Origin: Bathymodiolus brooksi
Taxonomy: Eukaryota; Mollusca; Bivalvia; Mytilida; Modiolidae
Length of the DNA: 64,000 nucleotides
Direction of reading: 5' to 3'
Assembly (NCBI GenBank): GCA_963680875.1
Contig: OY804589.1
Span: 22,785,462-22,849,461 of the forward strand
In this document: positions 1 to 10,432 of the stretch, one piece after another
Position numbering within the stretch: position 1 is the stretch's first letter
Layout of the letters: every line of letters begins with the position of its first letter
Notes under the pieces: model-generated
The model's database searches: none
Told to the model about the DNA's origin: nothing
Seen by the model: only the letters and a program-made list of their open reading frames with translations
Made by a program: the position numbers and the translations under genes

Positions 1-262
1 TTCTAAAAATAGCGGAAGCCAGAAAAAATATGTCTTAATATATAACAAAGATTTATAGAGACAACATAACAAAAAGACCAGTCATGTCATTCTACTTTAA
101 TAGAACACCTAGACACTACCACAATAAAGTTACCATGGAACAATATGCATGGTTTCTTATATAAAACATGATGTAAGGAAACTTTTCCATATTTGAAATG
201 AATGGTAAACAGCACAAACATAGATGTTATTTAATGGTCAGAGGAAATAGTGTAAATACATA
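1..262 (+). repeat. Dispersed repeat, uninterrupted copy
   Basis: Positions 1-165 match 840-990 closely, and 231-250 match 2227-2246 (TTATTTAATGGTCAGAGGAA). The same unit therefore occurs twice; here it is continuous, whereas the second copy is split by the transposon at 1001-2153. No coding potential is visible. Confidence 0.8.
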
Positions 263-560
263 TTAAAACTGGTAGACTGTACGACTGTTAATTAAATTCA
301 CTTTATTAATGGCCTGTCAAATCTAAAGTGATGGGGTGAAACTCTATACAGAGAAACAAAATGTAAATCTATTTAAAAATAAGCAGACTTTATAAATGTA
401 CTTTTATACGATCATTTAGTATTTATTTTGTATGAACTTATTTCAGAGGGTTATTCAATCTTGTGTCGTCGATTACATCTGAAAATCGATTACGATATTA
501 AATTCCTCTAATATTTATTCTAGGAACACAATAGACCTCTACGTCAGAATATATAACGTA

Positions 561-782
561 CAGTCAAACCTGTATTAAGAGGTCACCTTTGGGACAAAGA
601 AAAAGTGGCCTTTTAAGACAGGTGACCTCTTAAATGATGTTCAATTCATATGAAATTTTCTATGACAGTAAAAGAAAAAGGCGACCTTTTAATACAGGCG
701 ACTGCTTAATAGAGGTGACTACTTAATAGAGTTGACTGCTTAATATGCTTAATAGAGGTGACCACATGGACAGGTCTGACTA
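561..782. mobile_element. CAGTCAAACC-ended MITE, copy A
   Basis: Begins CAGTCAAACCTGTATTAAG after TA (559-560) and ends with the near inverse (caggtctgacta) followed by TA (783-784). The interior has short motifs repeated in both orientations (gaggtgac / gtcacctc). TA duplication and terminal sequence suggest a pogo/Tc1-mariner type non-autonomous element (inference). Related copies lie at 30712, 44912, 54768 and 60836. Confidence 0.7.
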
Positions 783-1000
783 TATACTCAAAATTAAGTA
801 CGTCTCTGATAGATCGTTTTAATTCAATCAATGTACGTATTTCTGAAAATAGCGGAAACCAGAAAAAATATGTCGTAATATATAACAATGATATACAGAG
901 AAAAAATGACAAAGAGACCAGTCATGTCATTCTACTTTAATAAAACACATAGACACTAACACAATCAAGTTACCATGGGAACAATATGTATGATTTACTA

Positions 1001-2153
1001 GGATAATATGAAGCAGCCGGCCGCGATACTGGTATTACCAGTATTGTAATATTTACAATACTGGTATTACCAGTATTATAATATTCACAATACTGGAAAT
1101 ACCAGTATTGTAAATATTACAATACTGGTAATACCAGTATTGTAACACTGTACAATACTAGAAATACCAGTATTGTAATGTTACAATACTGGTAATACCA
1201 GTATCGTACATATACAATACTGGATGCACCAGTATCGTGCATTTACAATACTGGAATACCAGAATCGTCGATCTATACACAATACCGGAAGCTCCAGTAC
1301 TCTTCATCCAACAATACTGGTAATACTAGTATTGTAAAACACACGACACTGGAAGCTCCAGTATTCTTCATCCAACAATACTGGTAATACTAGTATTGTA
1401 AAGCACACAATACTGGTAATACTAGTATTGTAAAGCACACAATACTGGTAATACTAGTATTGTAAAACACACAATACTGGAAGCTCCAGTATTCTTCATC
1501 CAGCAATACTGGTAATACTAGTATTGTAAAACACACAATACTGGAAACTCTAGTATCTGGTAATTTGACACGAGTGGGCAGAGCCTAATTCTAACTGTAA
1601 ATCACAGCTCATTGTATTTACCGTTAGTATTAGGCTCCGCCCAGTCATGTCAAATTACCTTACCAATATATATCAAACTCTAAGGGACCATACAAAATAT
1701 TTTGACATTACAGGGCTTTTGCCTCTTATGTTATGTACAGCAGAAATGACGTACGAGTATGAATTATATTCAATTCTTTTAGTATAATGTAGACATAAAA
1801 ACTCGGGTTAACCGGAATTCCACCTAATCTTCCAATATCTGCAATACTGGTATAACCAGTATTTTCCAGAATCTTCCAGTATCTGCAATACTGGTATTAC
1901 CAGTATTTTCCAGAATCTTCCAGTATCTGCAATACTGGTATTACCAGTATTTCCCAGAATCTTCCGGTATCTACAATACTCATATTTTGGCAATGACCAG
2001 TATCTTCTAGCATTGCAGATACTGGAAGATACTGGGATACTAGTATTTACCAGTATTGCAGATACTGGAAGATACTGGTAAAATACTGGTATTACCATTA
2101 TTGTGTACCAGTATTGTAGTACCAGTATCGCGGCCGGCTGCTTCATATTATCC
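1001..2153. mobile_element. Foldback transposon (hAT-like MITE) made of short palindromes
   Basis: The two ends are exact inverted repeats of about 33 bp, starting GGATAATATGAAGCAGCC at 1001 and ending with its complement at 2153. Flanks ATTTACTA (993-1000) and ATTTATTA (2154-2161) look like an 8-bp target duplication with one mismatch, as hAT elements make. The interior (about 1020-1558 and 1820-2125) is a run of palindromic units around AATACTGGTAATACCAGTATT-type words of about 20 bp. No transposase frame exists, so it is non-autonomous. An open frame on the minus strand at 1808-2155 is only translated repeat. Confidence 0.85.
1559..1659. repeat. Inner inverted repeat within the foldback transposon
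   Basis: Arms 1559-1595 and 1623-1659 (37 bp each, about four mismatches) begin GGTAATTTGACA and contain the GC-richer word gggcagagcctaat. The sequence is unlike the surrounding ACTGG palindromes, so it is either the core of the element or a small nested hairpin element. Confidence 0.7.
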
Positions 2154-2284
2154 ATTTATTATATTAAACATGCTATAAGCAAACATTTTCAATTGATGAA
2201 ATGTATTGTAAGCAGAATAAAAAGGGTTATTTAATGGTCAGAGGAAATATAATTTTATTGCTTAAGCTTTGAAATAATCTTTGT

Positions 2285-2485
2285 GGCCTATCACCACTAA
2301 AGCTGCAGGTTCGAATCGCTCTCATGGCGAGGTGTATTCGATACAACTTTATGTGATTAAGTTTGTCAGTGATTTGCCTCAGGTCGGTGTTTTTCGGGTA
2401 CCCTGGTCTCCATCACATTTACTGACCGCAACGATACAACTGAAATATTGTTGAAAGCGGCGTTAAACGCAACAACCCAATAACT
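2285..2485 (+). mobile_element. SINE-A, 5'-truncated
   Basis: tRNA-derived SINE of the commonest family here. It starts inside the tRNA-like head (cctatcaccac), keeps the B box (ggttcgaatcgc) and continues through the shared 3' core (aggtcggtg ... ctgaaatattgttgaaagcggcgttaaac). Its A box is missing. Confidence 0.8.
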
Positions 2486-2965
2486 CTCAAAAATAATATG
2501 GAGACGGTCAGATCATAACGAGGATAACATCATAATGATAATGAAACAAGTATAGCAAAGAAACAAATGACAACAACACGAACCAACAAATCTAATCCAG
2601 TGAACATGCTTCTCTGATTGGATAGCATATACGTCATCATATAATGACACTCGTCGTAAACATTATCAGAATTACAAGGCACATTCAATATTCAATATCC
2701 AAAGGATAATGTGATTATTGCAAGGAAAAAATATTCCATGTTTGATCAGTTGATCAGCAATAACCGTAGTTTAAACTCCCCCCAACAGGATAATTTGTAA
2801 TCAAAGAACAAATTGAAAAACATTGCGTCGCTGTTATCTGTCGAATATTGAACTCTTGACGACTTCTTGCTTCAAATCTAAAATGCTAACATACTAACGT
2901 GTTTTCTTTCATGATATTTAATTATAGTCGAATCTGTGTAGGGTTTGTTTAATTTGTTTGTTCAT
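2486..2965. other. No recognisable feature
   Basis: AT-rich sequence without a credible reading frame or a repeat that I can match elsewhere in the window. Confidence 0.5.
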
Positions 2966-2971
2966 ACAAAT

Positions 2972-3180
2972 ATTGCAGTTGGAGATCCAATTTATTAAAG
3001 GTAGTGGGTTGTGAGCTCACATTAGCTGGTTTAACCCAGCCATATGTTTGCGCTTGTCCCAAGTCATGGCCTGAATTTCTAACAACATATTCCATAGGTG
3101 TTTTTTTGCATTGCAGTTAGAGATCCAAATAGCAGAGGTAGAGGGTTGGGATATCCCATTAACTGGTTTAACCACGCCAG
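2972..3180 (+). repeat. Pair of 70-bp direct repeats
   Basis: 2972-3042 and 3110-3180 share ttgcagtt(g/a)gagatccaa, a 'ggtagtgggttg' stretch and 'ctggtttaacc'. This is a short local duplication of unknown nature. Confidence 0.6.
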
Positions 3181-3317
3181 TTTTGTTCCTGTCCCTGTTG
3201 GGGGTTGTTCATTTTTTAAGGGGAGATGTGGTTGTTCGTTTTATTGATATTGGTAAATTGTTGACAATTTCGGTTTAAACTTTATTTTCATTAGTGTCTC
3301 TATCTAATTGGTTCAAA

Positions 3318-3575
3318 TACCTGCTCCACTAGTGGCACCCGTCGTGTTAATTTAGGAATGACGTGAATAACTGGTGTCATTGTTAACTAATTAAAGTTTG
3401 AAGATACTAATCGAATAATCAAAAGCCGTAAATTGAAGAAAGAGAGACAATATAATGGCGAAAGGAGGAAAAACAATGATCTACAAAACACTACACAAAA
3501 AGTATGCATCGAACAACACGAACTCGTGTGCCCCGGAAGGGTAAGCAGTTCCTGCTCCACATGTGACACGCGCAT
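3318..3575 (-). repeat. Dispersed repeat R1, minus strand (two pieces)
   Basis: R1 is a roughly 220-bp dispersed repeat that in plus orientation reads cactagtggagcaggaactg, then gttcgtgttgctcgatcttt, then a T-rich tail ending in 'acggattctgattaccc'. Here 3394-3575 holds most of the unit in reverse and 3318-3347 its first bases again. Several copies translate to similar hydrophobic peptides, but stops differ between copies, so I do not call a gene. Confidence 0.7.
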
Positions 3576-4029
3576 AGAAAGATCAATACTAGACATTTGA
3601 CTACAATAAGAGACCTACTATTTAACTTTAAAAAATGTGGGAGGGCTATGTTTTGCCGCAGCCAGAATTTTCTTTTCACACGGAACAATAAGATTATTTT
3701 TACTTGATGCGTCTTACAAACATTTCTTGTTGAAAATGGCAGTGTCAGATTATCTATTATCTTACGAAAAGACCGTTTAAATAATGATGGACAACAAATC
3801 CAACAATAGCAACCTAACCAACAATCACCCCAACTCAACCAGCACATATAAAGTTACAGGTCAAAATAGTTTTTACAATAAAAAATTGATGACAGAAATT
3901 TAAAAATAAACATAACCCGTCTAAAAGTTTAATTGTCGTTCCCGTAAATTAAGGTACAACAGTGCAGCAATTGATTCACGCGCGACGATCTGAATAGCAT
4001 AGTCACATTCAAATAGGAAATTGGCATTA

Positions 4030-4056
4030 CTCCCCCCCCCCCCCCCCCCTCCCCCA
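4030..4056. repeat. Poly-C tract
   Basis: A run of about 20 C residues interrupted once by T, followed by an A-rich stretch. Length is likely unstable. Confidence 0.9.
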
Positions 4057-4177
4057 ACAAAACAAAAAACAAGTGTATTCTGGGATATCGATTCACGGAA
4101 ACATCATTGGTTAAGCGCTATCAACAATTATATGTTATGGATGATGACCCAATCTCGTACTCTAGAAACGAATATCG

Positions 4178-4620
4178 CTTTTGAGCGTACCTGATGAATG
4201 TTCTTCCAGAAACGTGTAGTACACACTACATTTGATATCTGTGTTTTTACTACTATCACTTGGTCGATACCTCTGCTGGTGGACTATTAGTCCCCGCGTG
4301 TATCATCCACCAGTAATCACTGTTTCGGCACTGACATGGTTTATTAGATATATTTATTACTAAAATTTACAGTTCCGAAATAATGTAATTATCATCAAAA
4401 CTAAGGTTCTCCTCCCTCCAGCATAAGTAACCTTAGCCCATTTTGGGTATCCTGTTTTTATATCTTTTCCAAAACATAAAATTATTTGGCTTTCCAATTT
4501 TTCGATCTTGAGCGTGCTTGATGAAAGTTATTCCAGAAACGCGTCGTGTGCACTAAATTTAATATCTACAGTTGTAACGCCTTTATGTAATAGTTGTTAT
4601 GGGCGAATGTTCCTCTTACA
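4178..4620 (+). repeat. Dispersed repeat R2, about 1.4 units
   Basis: The R2 unit of about 325 bp contains cctgatgaaggttattccag, then cgtgtgcactaaatttgata, then a 'tggtggactattagtccccg' segment. The motif recurs here at about 4193 and 4518, so two units stand in tandem. Other copies are at 38806, 53529 and 58912. Confidence 0.7.
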
Positions 4621-5054
4621 ATGAAATCGGCCATAAAAATAGCTTAAACCCGACACTTTTTAATTAAACTACATGTACCAAGCCATGAACATGTGTATGT
4701 GTTAAGAGCATGAATTCTGTATCTTTTTCTACGATATTTCGATTTGATTTTGAAATTGTTTAGACCACGTGGGATATTTTGTTTCTCATTCTATTGATAT
4801 TCACAAATTACATTCTTTTGACAGAATTCATTTATCACGATTGATGATTGAGTTACTCCATATTGTGAAATTAAGTAGAAACATATTTTTATTTTGCATT
4901 GACGCATTGAATCAAAAGACCGATATTTAAAAAAGTAACATTGGGGGAATCTAATTCTATATTTATCCTGCAATTGTGTTATTTTGAGTACTAATAAAGG
5001 GGGTCAAATAAACTTCAGTGTTATTTAGTCATGTACCTAATAAGCCATTTCTGA
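4621..5054. other. No recognisable feature
   Basis: AT-rich sequence. A minus-strand frame at 4791-4973 has no recognisable content. Confidence 0.5.
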
Positions 5055-5370
5055 TACCTGATTATTGTAGATCGACAGAAAGAATCGGTAACAGCAGAAG
5101 AGCTGACGTCACAGATGACACCATTGGAAACGATTAGAAAGATGCTTGCTTCAAGTTCATTTCAGACAATTTGGCAGCTGTTTTGGACTTTTTGATATTG
5201 CAATATAGTCACACTATACGTACATTGTCGTTAAATATAAAATTAATTTGCACTCGCTGAGAAATAGACTAGAAAAGCTCGCCAAATGCTCGATTTTCTA
5301 CATGTTTCTAAAGGGCGTACAATAAATTATATATTTTCTGACAATGTACGTATATTGTATATATAAATCC
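5055..5370 (+). repeat. Dispersed repeat R3, first copy
   Basis: About 310 bp resembling 40908-41180 in the same orientation. Shared landmarks are 'cgacagaaagaa.cggtaaca', 'cagacaatttggcag.tgtttt', 'acattgtcgtta' and a terminal 'acgtatattgtatatata'. No coding content. Confidence 0.75.
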
Positions 5371-5740
5371 TGTTGCCGAACTAATGAGTGAGAAAGGTCA
5401 TTTGTCCATAGAATTGCTTTATCAGATTTCCTTAATTTCCCCCGGCGTTGTTGAGTGGTTTTATTCCCATTTCCTCTCTGACGGATATAAATTCCAATAA
5501 AATGCTCTCGGATGTGACGTAGAAGGTCAATAATGATTATTTATTGTGATCATTTGTTTTATTTCTGAACTTTGACATAAAAGTAAACCCTTGAATTGTT
5601 TAAGAATTACTAACATTATTGAGATATGATGGCAAGAAAAAAAACATTCTCTTTTGCATGCTTTCATTATCTGCAGTGATCATTCCAGCAAGAAAATAAA
5701 ACAAATGACAATTAATGAAAAAGAGCTGAAACCATCTACA
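5371..5740. other. No recognisable feature
   Basis: AT-rich spacer between R3 and R1; nothing supported. Confidence 0.5.
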
Positions 5741-5955
5741 CGACGGGTGTCACTAGTGGAGCAGGAACTGCTTACCCTTTCGGAGCAGCTGAGTTCACCC
5801 CCGGTTTTTAGTGGGGTTCGTGTTACTTGATCTTTAGTTTTATATGTATGTTTTGTAGATCATTGTTTGTCCTTTTGTACTTTTTCTTTTGGTCATTGTG
5901 TTGTATGTTCTTCTTCGATATACGATTCTGATTACCCCTTTAGTATCTTCAAAGT
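5741..5955 (+). repeat. Dispersed repeat R1
   Basis: Full-length R1 copy: gggtgtcactagtggagcag ... ttcgtgttacttgatcttta ... cgatatacgattctgattac. Confidence 0.8.
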
Positions 5956-6149
5956 CTTACTACATCCCCTTACAAAAGTCAATTTTTGACCTGTTCGGAC
6001 AGTGTCCTGCAACTTTGTGAAAAACATATTTCAGAGAAAAATAATTGAAATCAGTAAATAACTGAAATAACCATCCCTGTAATATCTGATTTTACCAGTC
6101 ATTGGGACACGGAACAATAACACCTTGCGTATGTAAAACAAAACAAAAA

Positions 6150-6195
6150 CGTACATATCGAATTTAGAACGCACGACGCGTTTCTGGAATAACCT
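6150..6195 (-). repeat. R2 fragment, reverse
   Basis: Contains cgacgcgtttctggaataac, the complement of the R2 core. Only about 45 bp match. Confidence 0.6.
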
Positions 6196-6517
6196 TCAAA
6201 GCTAAAGCTAATTGATAAAAGTTTTATTGTAATACTTTGGAATAAATCAAACCAAACAGAAATGTTTTAAGATGTTTTTAAAAGCGAATGGCGTCATGGA
6301 CTTCGGTACTCTGATATCTTCTGAGGACTTGATTACCAAGGGTTGCCATTATTCAAGTTGAAGTCATCACTTCGAAAGTTGAACGGTTGCCACCATGACT
6401 TAGTTAGTTGTTACGGAACTTCTGTATCACAAATGACCACGGATATGTTCCATTTGTCGTAAACACTTCCACCTCCTTTCCCCCTGCGTGACTTATCATC
6501 GGGTTTGTAACTAGAGA

Positions 6518-6745
6518 AACACGACGGTTGCCACTAGTGGCGCAACAACTGCTTACCCTTCCGGAGTACCTGATATCACGCCGTGTGCTTAGTGGGCTTG
6601 GTGTTACTCAATCTTTAGTTTTATGTGTTATGCTTTGTAGATGGTTTTTGTCCTTTCGTCCTTTTTCTTTTGGTCATTGTGTTGTCTGTCCTTCTTCGAT
6701 TTATGGATACTGATTACCTTTTTGATATCTTCAAATCTTCTTACG
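6518..6745 (+). repeat. Dispersed repeat R1
   Basis: Another near full-length R1 copy (ggttgccactagtggcgcaa ... ttatggatactgattacc). The open frames in this stretch are translated repeat. Confidence 0.75.
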
Positions 6746-7070
6746 TTCGTCTTTGTACTCGGGTACTCTGTGTTGGTTACTGTGTGCTCGTGATCATCCT
6801 TTAGCACTCTTTGTTTTCTTGTGCACTCTGTCCGTCCTCGTACGATTTCGAACAACTTTGAGTTGTTCGTCTCCGTACTTTGAGTATTCTGTTCGACTGG
6901 GAACTTTGGTACTCTATTTTGTAATCGGGGTTGGATATTCTGTGTTCTACTTCGAACTTGGATAGCTTGTGTTCGACTGGATTACAATGTGCTCGACTTT
7001 GTATTTGAATACTCTTTAATTTTCGACTTCGGTAATCTGAGTAACCTGTCGAACAGGGGTTCACCTTTCG
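6746..7070. repeat. Degenerate 'ttcgact..gtactctg' tract
   Basis: The words ttcgac, tactctg and tattctg recur at irregular intervals of about 25-40 bp. It looks like an old decayed minisatellite extending from the adjacent R1 copy. Confidence 0.4.
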
Positions 7071-7815
7071 TCCTTGGAATTGGGTATTTAGTTCAATTAA
7101 AAAGGTATCAAAATCACGAACAGGACATTTATGGTTATTCATTTTTATGTGTGTTTTATATGTCTTTAATAGAGCCTGCTGTAACTTTGAAATGTAGGAC
7201 AGCCATACAATCGCTGTTTCTTTACCTTTATTAGTGTCTAAGGGTAATGTTGGATAGCCTCTCATGTTCATTCACATCCATATCCTATCTTACTATTTAC
7301 ATTTACAAATACCACATGAAACAAGAATTTGAATGGAATTGGGGAGAATAATACATTCATTCGTGTTTATAACATTTGCTTGAGGAAAATATTTCAAAAT
7401 TAAATGAGATATTATATAAATATATTTAACTTGTAAGTAAAGAATAAAAACGTAGCTATTTAATTTACTGTGCACAGCACATTTCTGGAATAATCTCTCA
7501 TAATCTACAATTTTCAGGGAAAATATACTTGTTTCTCCGAAGTTGTTGATTAAATATACTTAGTACATAATATGTAAAAATCTGTTCATTTGATTGGACA
7601 ATTAACATTCCCTATTTTTGAACAGTTTTCTCTTTATCTTGACAACGGGATCACTATACCTAACGACGGGACTATACTTGAAATGAAACTCTTTCCCGCG
7701 GGACTATACTTTACGGGTAATTAATATTCCGGGGATTTTATTTTTTTAGTTTTTACTACCGATTATTTCCCTTTGATAGAGGGCGTAATAAATTGTATCG
7801 TTTGCTAACAACAAA
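7071..7815. other. AT-rich upstream region of the recombinase pseudogene
   Basis: No gene or repeat recognised. Two 'cgggactatact' words near 7667 and 7700 form a small local repetition. Confidence 0.45.
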
Positions 7816-9604
7816 CATGGCCGAACCGACAACACAAAGGAGCGCAGATGCCGAAGCTTTTACGGCAGAGTTACAAAACCAAAAAAAAAACAAGCGACAA
7901 AATATTCTGTGAAAGTACTCCAGGACTACATGAGCGAAAAAATATTGATGGGCTTATGAAAACACTAGCGATAAATGACTTGAACAATTTACTTGCTGAT
8001 TTTGTTGCTAATGTACACAATTTGGAGGGTGAGTTTTATTCGAAAAGTACCATGATAGCAATTCGTCAAGGAATAAGACGCTACTTACAAGAACCTCCCT
8101 TAGAAAAAGACTTAGATATTATTAAAGATCCACGAAAAAACAAGGCAAATGCTGCTTTCAAAAGTATGTTAAAAAAATGTCGCCAGGAAGGAAAAGGTGT
8201 TCTGCAACATAAAAATCCTATCCAAGCAGGTAAGATTAACACAATTTTATACAAAATAATGCACTTTGAGTTATTTTTGATATGTTATAATATAACGGCC
8301 AACACCTTGTTGAATTTACTGACAGGCCAGGGAAGCTGGGTGTTTGAAAGACATGAATGATACAAAATGAGCAGATTTTAGTCTATTTGTGACTCCCAGG
8401 TTTCAACTATCTTATACGTACAACATCTATTTTTATTCTTTGTGTTTGTGAGTAAATACATGTACATATGCAAAATTGAAGTCGAAAGTGTGTTTTACGA
8501 TTGAATAAATAGACATCATCATGATCATATTAGAAGTAGAAGTTAAGAAGGTGTACAAACATACATGGCATGTACAATGGCAGAAAACACACACTTACAC
8601 ACAATATGTACACGTAAGTACAGCTATACAACATTTTACTTCAATTTGATATTAAATACATATACCGGTACACCAAATATAGTCTATAATATTTATGCTT
8701 TATCGAATTCATTTTTCAGGTGACATTAGGAAGCTTTATCACCAAACCATGTATATGTCACCAGATTCACCACAGGGACTCCTGAGCAAAGTGTTGTTTA
8801 AAATAATTTTATATTTCTGCAGACGTGGACGCGAAAACATTCGTGAGCTAGATTCTAGTGATTTTGAAATTAAATATGATGCTGACGGCAGGAAATATAT
8901 TACAAAAGTAAAATCTGTACATACAAAACACCACCAAAGAACAACAAATGAAGATGAAAGTAATGGTGGTAGAATGTATGCAACGGGCAGTATAATGTGC
9001 CCTGTATCAAGTTTTGCACTTTTTCAACACCCTAAATCTAGTTTTGGTGACGATGATAATAAGTGGTATGAAAATAAACCTATTGGAAAAAATATGTTAG
9101 GATCATTTATGGCTAATCTTTCTACACAGGCCAAGCTTTTTGAAGTATATACGAATCATTGTATTAGGGCCACTACTATTAAAGAGTTAAATCGTGAAGG
9201 ATTTAAGGACAGGGATATAATTGCTGTTTCTGGACTGCTTTGAAGAGCTATGTTTCCGATACAAGTCTTGAAACCACACGCAAAATGTCAGATGTGTTGA
9301 GCAATATTACTCATAATAACGATAATTTTCTTGATTCTAACATTACTCATGATATAAACCTATTGATTATAATGTTCCTACACAACTTTGTGAAATTGAT
9401 TGCTTAGACATCGATGATCAGGATTTGTTATCTGCCTTCAATGACATTGAAATTCAACAATATGGCGTCAGCAGTGGCAACACAAATGTCGTGCAAACAG
9501 AAAACACATGCTGCAACACAATTCATTCTGTGTTTAATCCGGCATCCTTTAATTTTTCAAATTGTAGTTACAATAAATTACAATGGAAAGCCATGAACTA
9601 TTGA
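7816..9604 (+). pseudogene. Crypton-like tyrosine recombinase, frameshifted
   Basis: Resembles the Crypton-derived recombinase domain found in QRICH1/ZMYM-type proteins (family assignment from memory). Exon 1 likely starts at ATG 7816. Its N-terminal third is split across frames by A-run indels near 7880-7945, after which one frame runs to 8229. A GTAAG donor at 8230 and a T-rich AG acceptor at 8718-8719 give a phase-1 intron joining two halves of the domain. Exon 2 holds the first conserved arginine context (RRGRENIREL) and the HxxR block (NHCIRATT). A break at about 9237 removes the residues after VSG; the catalytic tyrosine (LKSYVSD, TAT at 9249-9251) lies in the next frame. One more frameshift near 9365 precedes an acidic tail ending at TGA 9602. 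An active enzyme would cut and rejoin DNA through that tyrosine; this copy is dead. Confidence 0.75.
8230..8719 (+). other. Intron of the Crypton-like pseudogene
   Basis: Starts GTAAGA after ...CAAGCAG and ends in TTTTTCAG. Removing it restores the reading frame across the recombinase domain (glycine codon split 1/2). The intron is AT-rich and contains no element I recognise. Confidence 0.65.
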
Positions 9605-9737
9605 CATCTATTGTAAAATTGTCAACAATTTGTTTTAGTTAATATTAATTAAATTTCAGATAAAATTAATATGTCATTTTGTTTTGCCAAGACAACCATA
9701 CTATTAAAAATTACTATACAATGAACTTTGGAGCAAC

Positions 9738-10103
9738 AATTGTGTTCGTGATTTAGAAAATATCGTTGACAAAGTTCACTCGTTTGCCCGTAGTCGTATG
9801 AATATGTCTAGTGATGTAATGAAGAAAACTTATGACCATAAAATTCACCAAAAGTTGCACAATTCTGGTGATCCCGTGTGGTATTATCAGTATCAGCGAA
9901 AAGTTGGTCTGAACCCAAAATTGCAAAGAACTTGGCATAGTCCCTTTGTTGTTATAGAAAGATTGAATGATGTTATGTACCGCATCAAATTAAGTCCTAA
10001 AAGCAAACCAAAGGTTGTGCATCATGATAAACTAAAACCTTATGTCGGTGAAAACAGACCCACTTGGTTTACGGGGTCGACAAATCTCAGTCAGTCGTTG
10101 TAG
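9738..10103 (+). pseudogene. Ty3/gypsy integrase C-terminus (5'-truncated)
   Basis: An open frame runs from about 9738 to the stop at 10101-10103; the first ATG is at 9798. The protein matches the C-terminal part of Ty3/gypsy integrases: a helical SRMNMSSDVMKKTYD segment, the 'GDPVWYY' strand, then the GPY/F-like module (WHSPFVVIERLNDVMYRI) and the closing VVHHDKLKPY. Upstream catalytic integrase, RT and protease are absent; the copy begins abruptly after unrelated AT-rich sequence. It would have been the end of a pol polyprotein. Confidence 0.8.
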
Positions 10104-10432
10104 TGACGACTTGAATCTATCATTGAACAGTTTTATTGAGGAATGACAGAGGTTACATTAGAATTTGGTATTACAATGAAAGGAGTTGATTTACTGAAAT
10201 TAAACCATAATGTACATGTATTGTACATAGTTAGATATTTGTTATTGTATATATAATATGTAAGGGTTAATGTGTTGTTGTCCTATCTAGTACTTGAAGA
10301 CAGGACAGGCTTAATATACAGGTATATACAATTGTAACTGTTTTCCTACTTGGTAATATAGTATTAATGGATATGGACTTAATATACTGTTTGTAGTTGT
10401 TACTTATTATGGTTGTTTTTGTCTATTGTAGA
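10104..10432 (+). other. Spacer between integrase and zinc-finger/BTB frame
   Basis: AT-rich, no long frame. It ends in a pyrimidine-rich stretch, gttgtttttgtctattgtag, just before the zinc-finger frame, which has the form of a 3' splice acceptor. Confidence 0.45.

Larger units (their letters stand above)
840..2265 (+). repeat. Dispersed repeat, copy interrupted by foldback transposon
   Basis: Second copy of the repeat at 1-262. It runs from 840 to 1000 and resumes at 2162 after a 1,153-bp insertion. The uninterrupted copy serves as an approximate empty site for the insertion. Confidence 0.75.

Noticed and set aside
1020..1560. CRISPR-like array
   Set aside because: Repeats are palindromes without regular unique spacers, inside a eukaryotic transposon.
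1808..2155. 115-residue minus-strand frame
   Set aside because: It translates the palindromic ACTGG array (repeating YW.., ILVIPVLQ); it is transposon interior, not a gene.
6528..7271. Several overlapping frames on both strands
   Set aside because: They cover R1 and a degenerate repeat tract; frames conflict and are not conserved between R1 copies.
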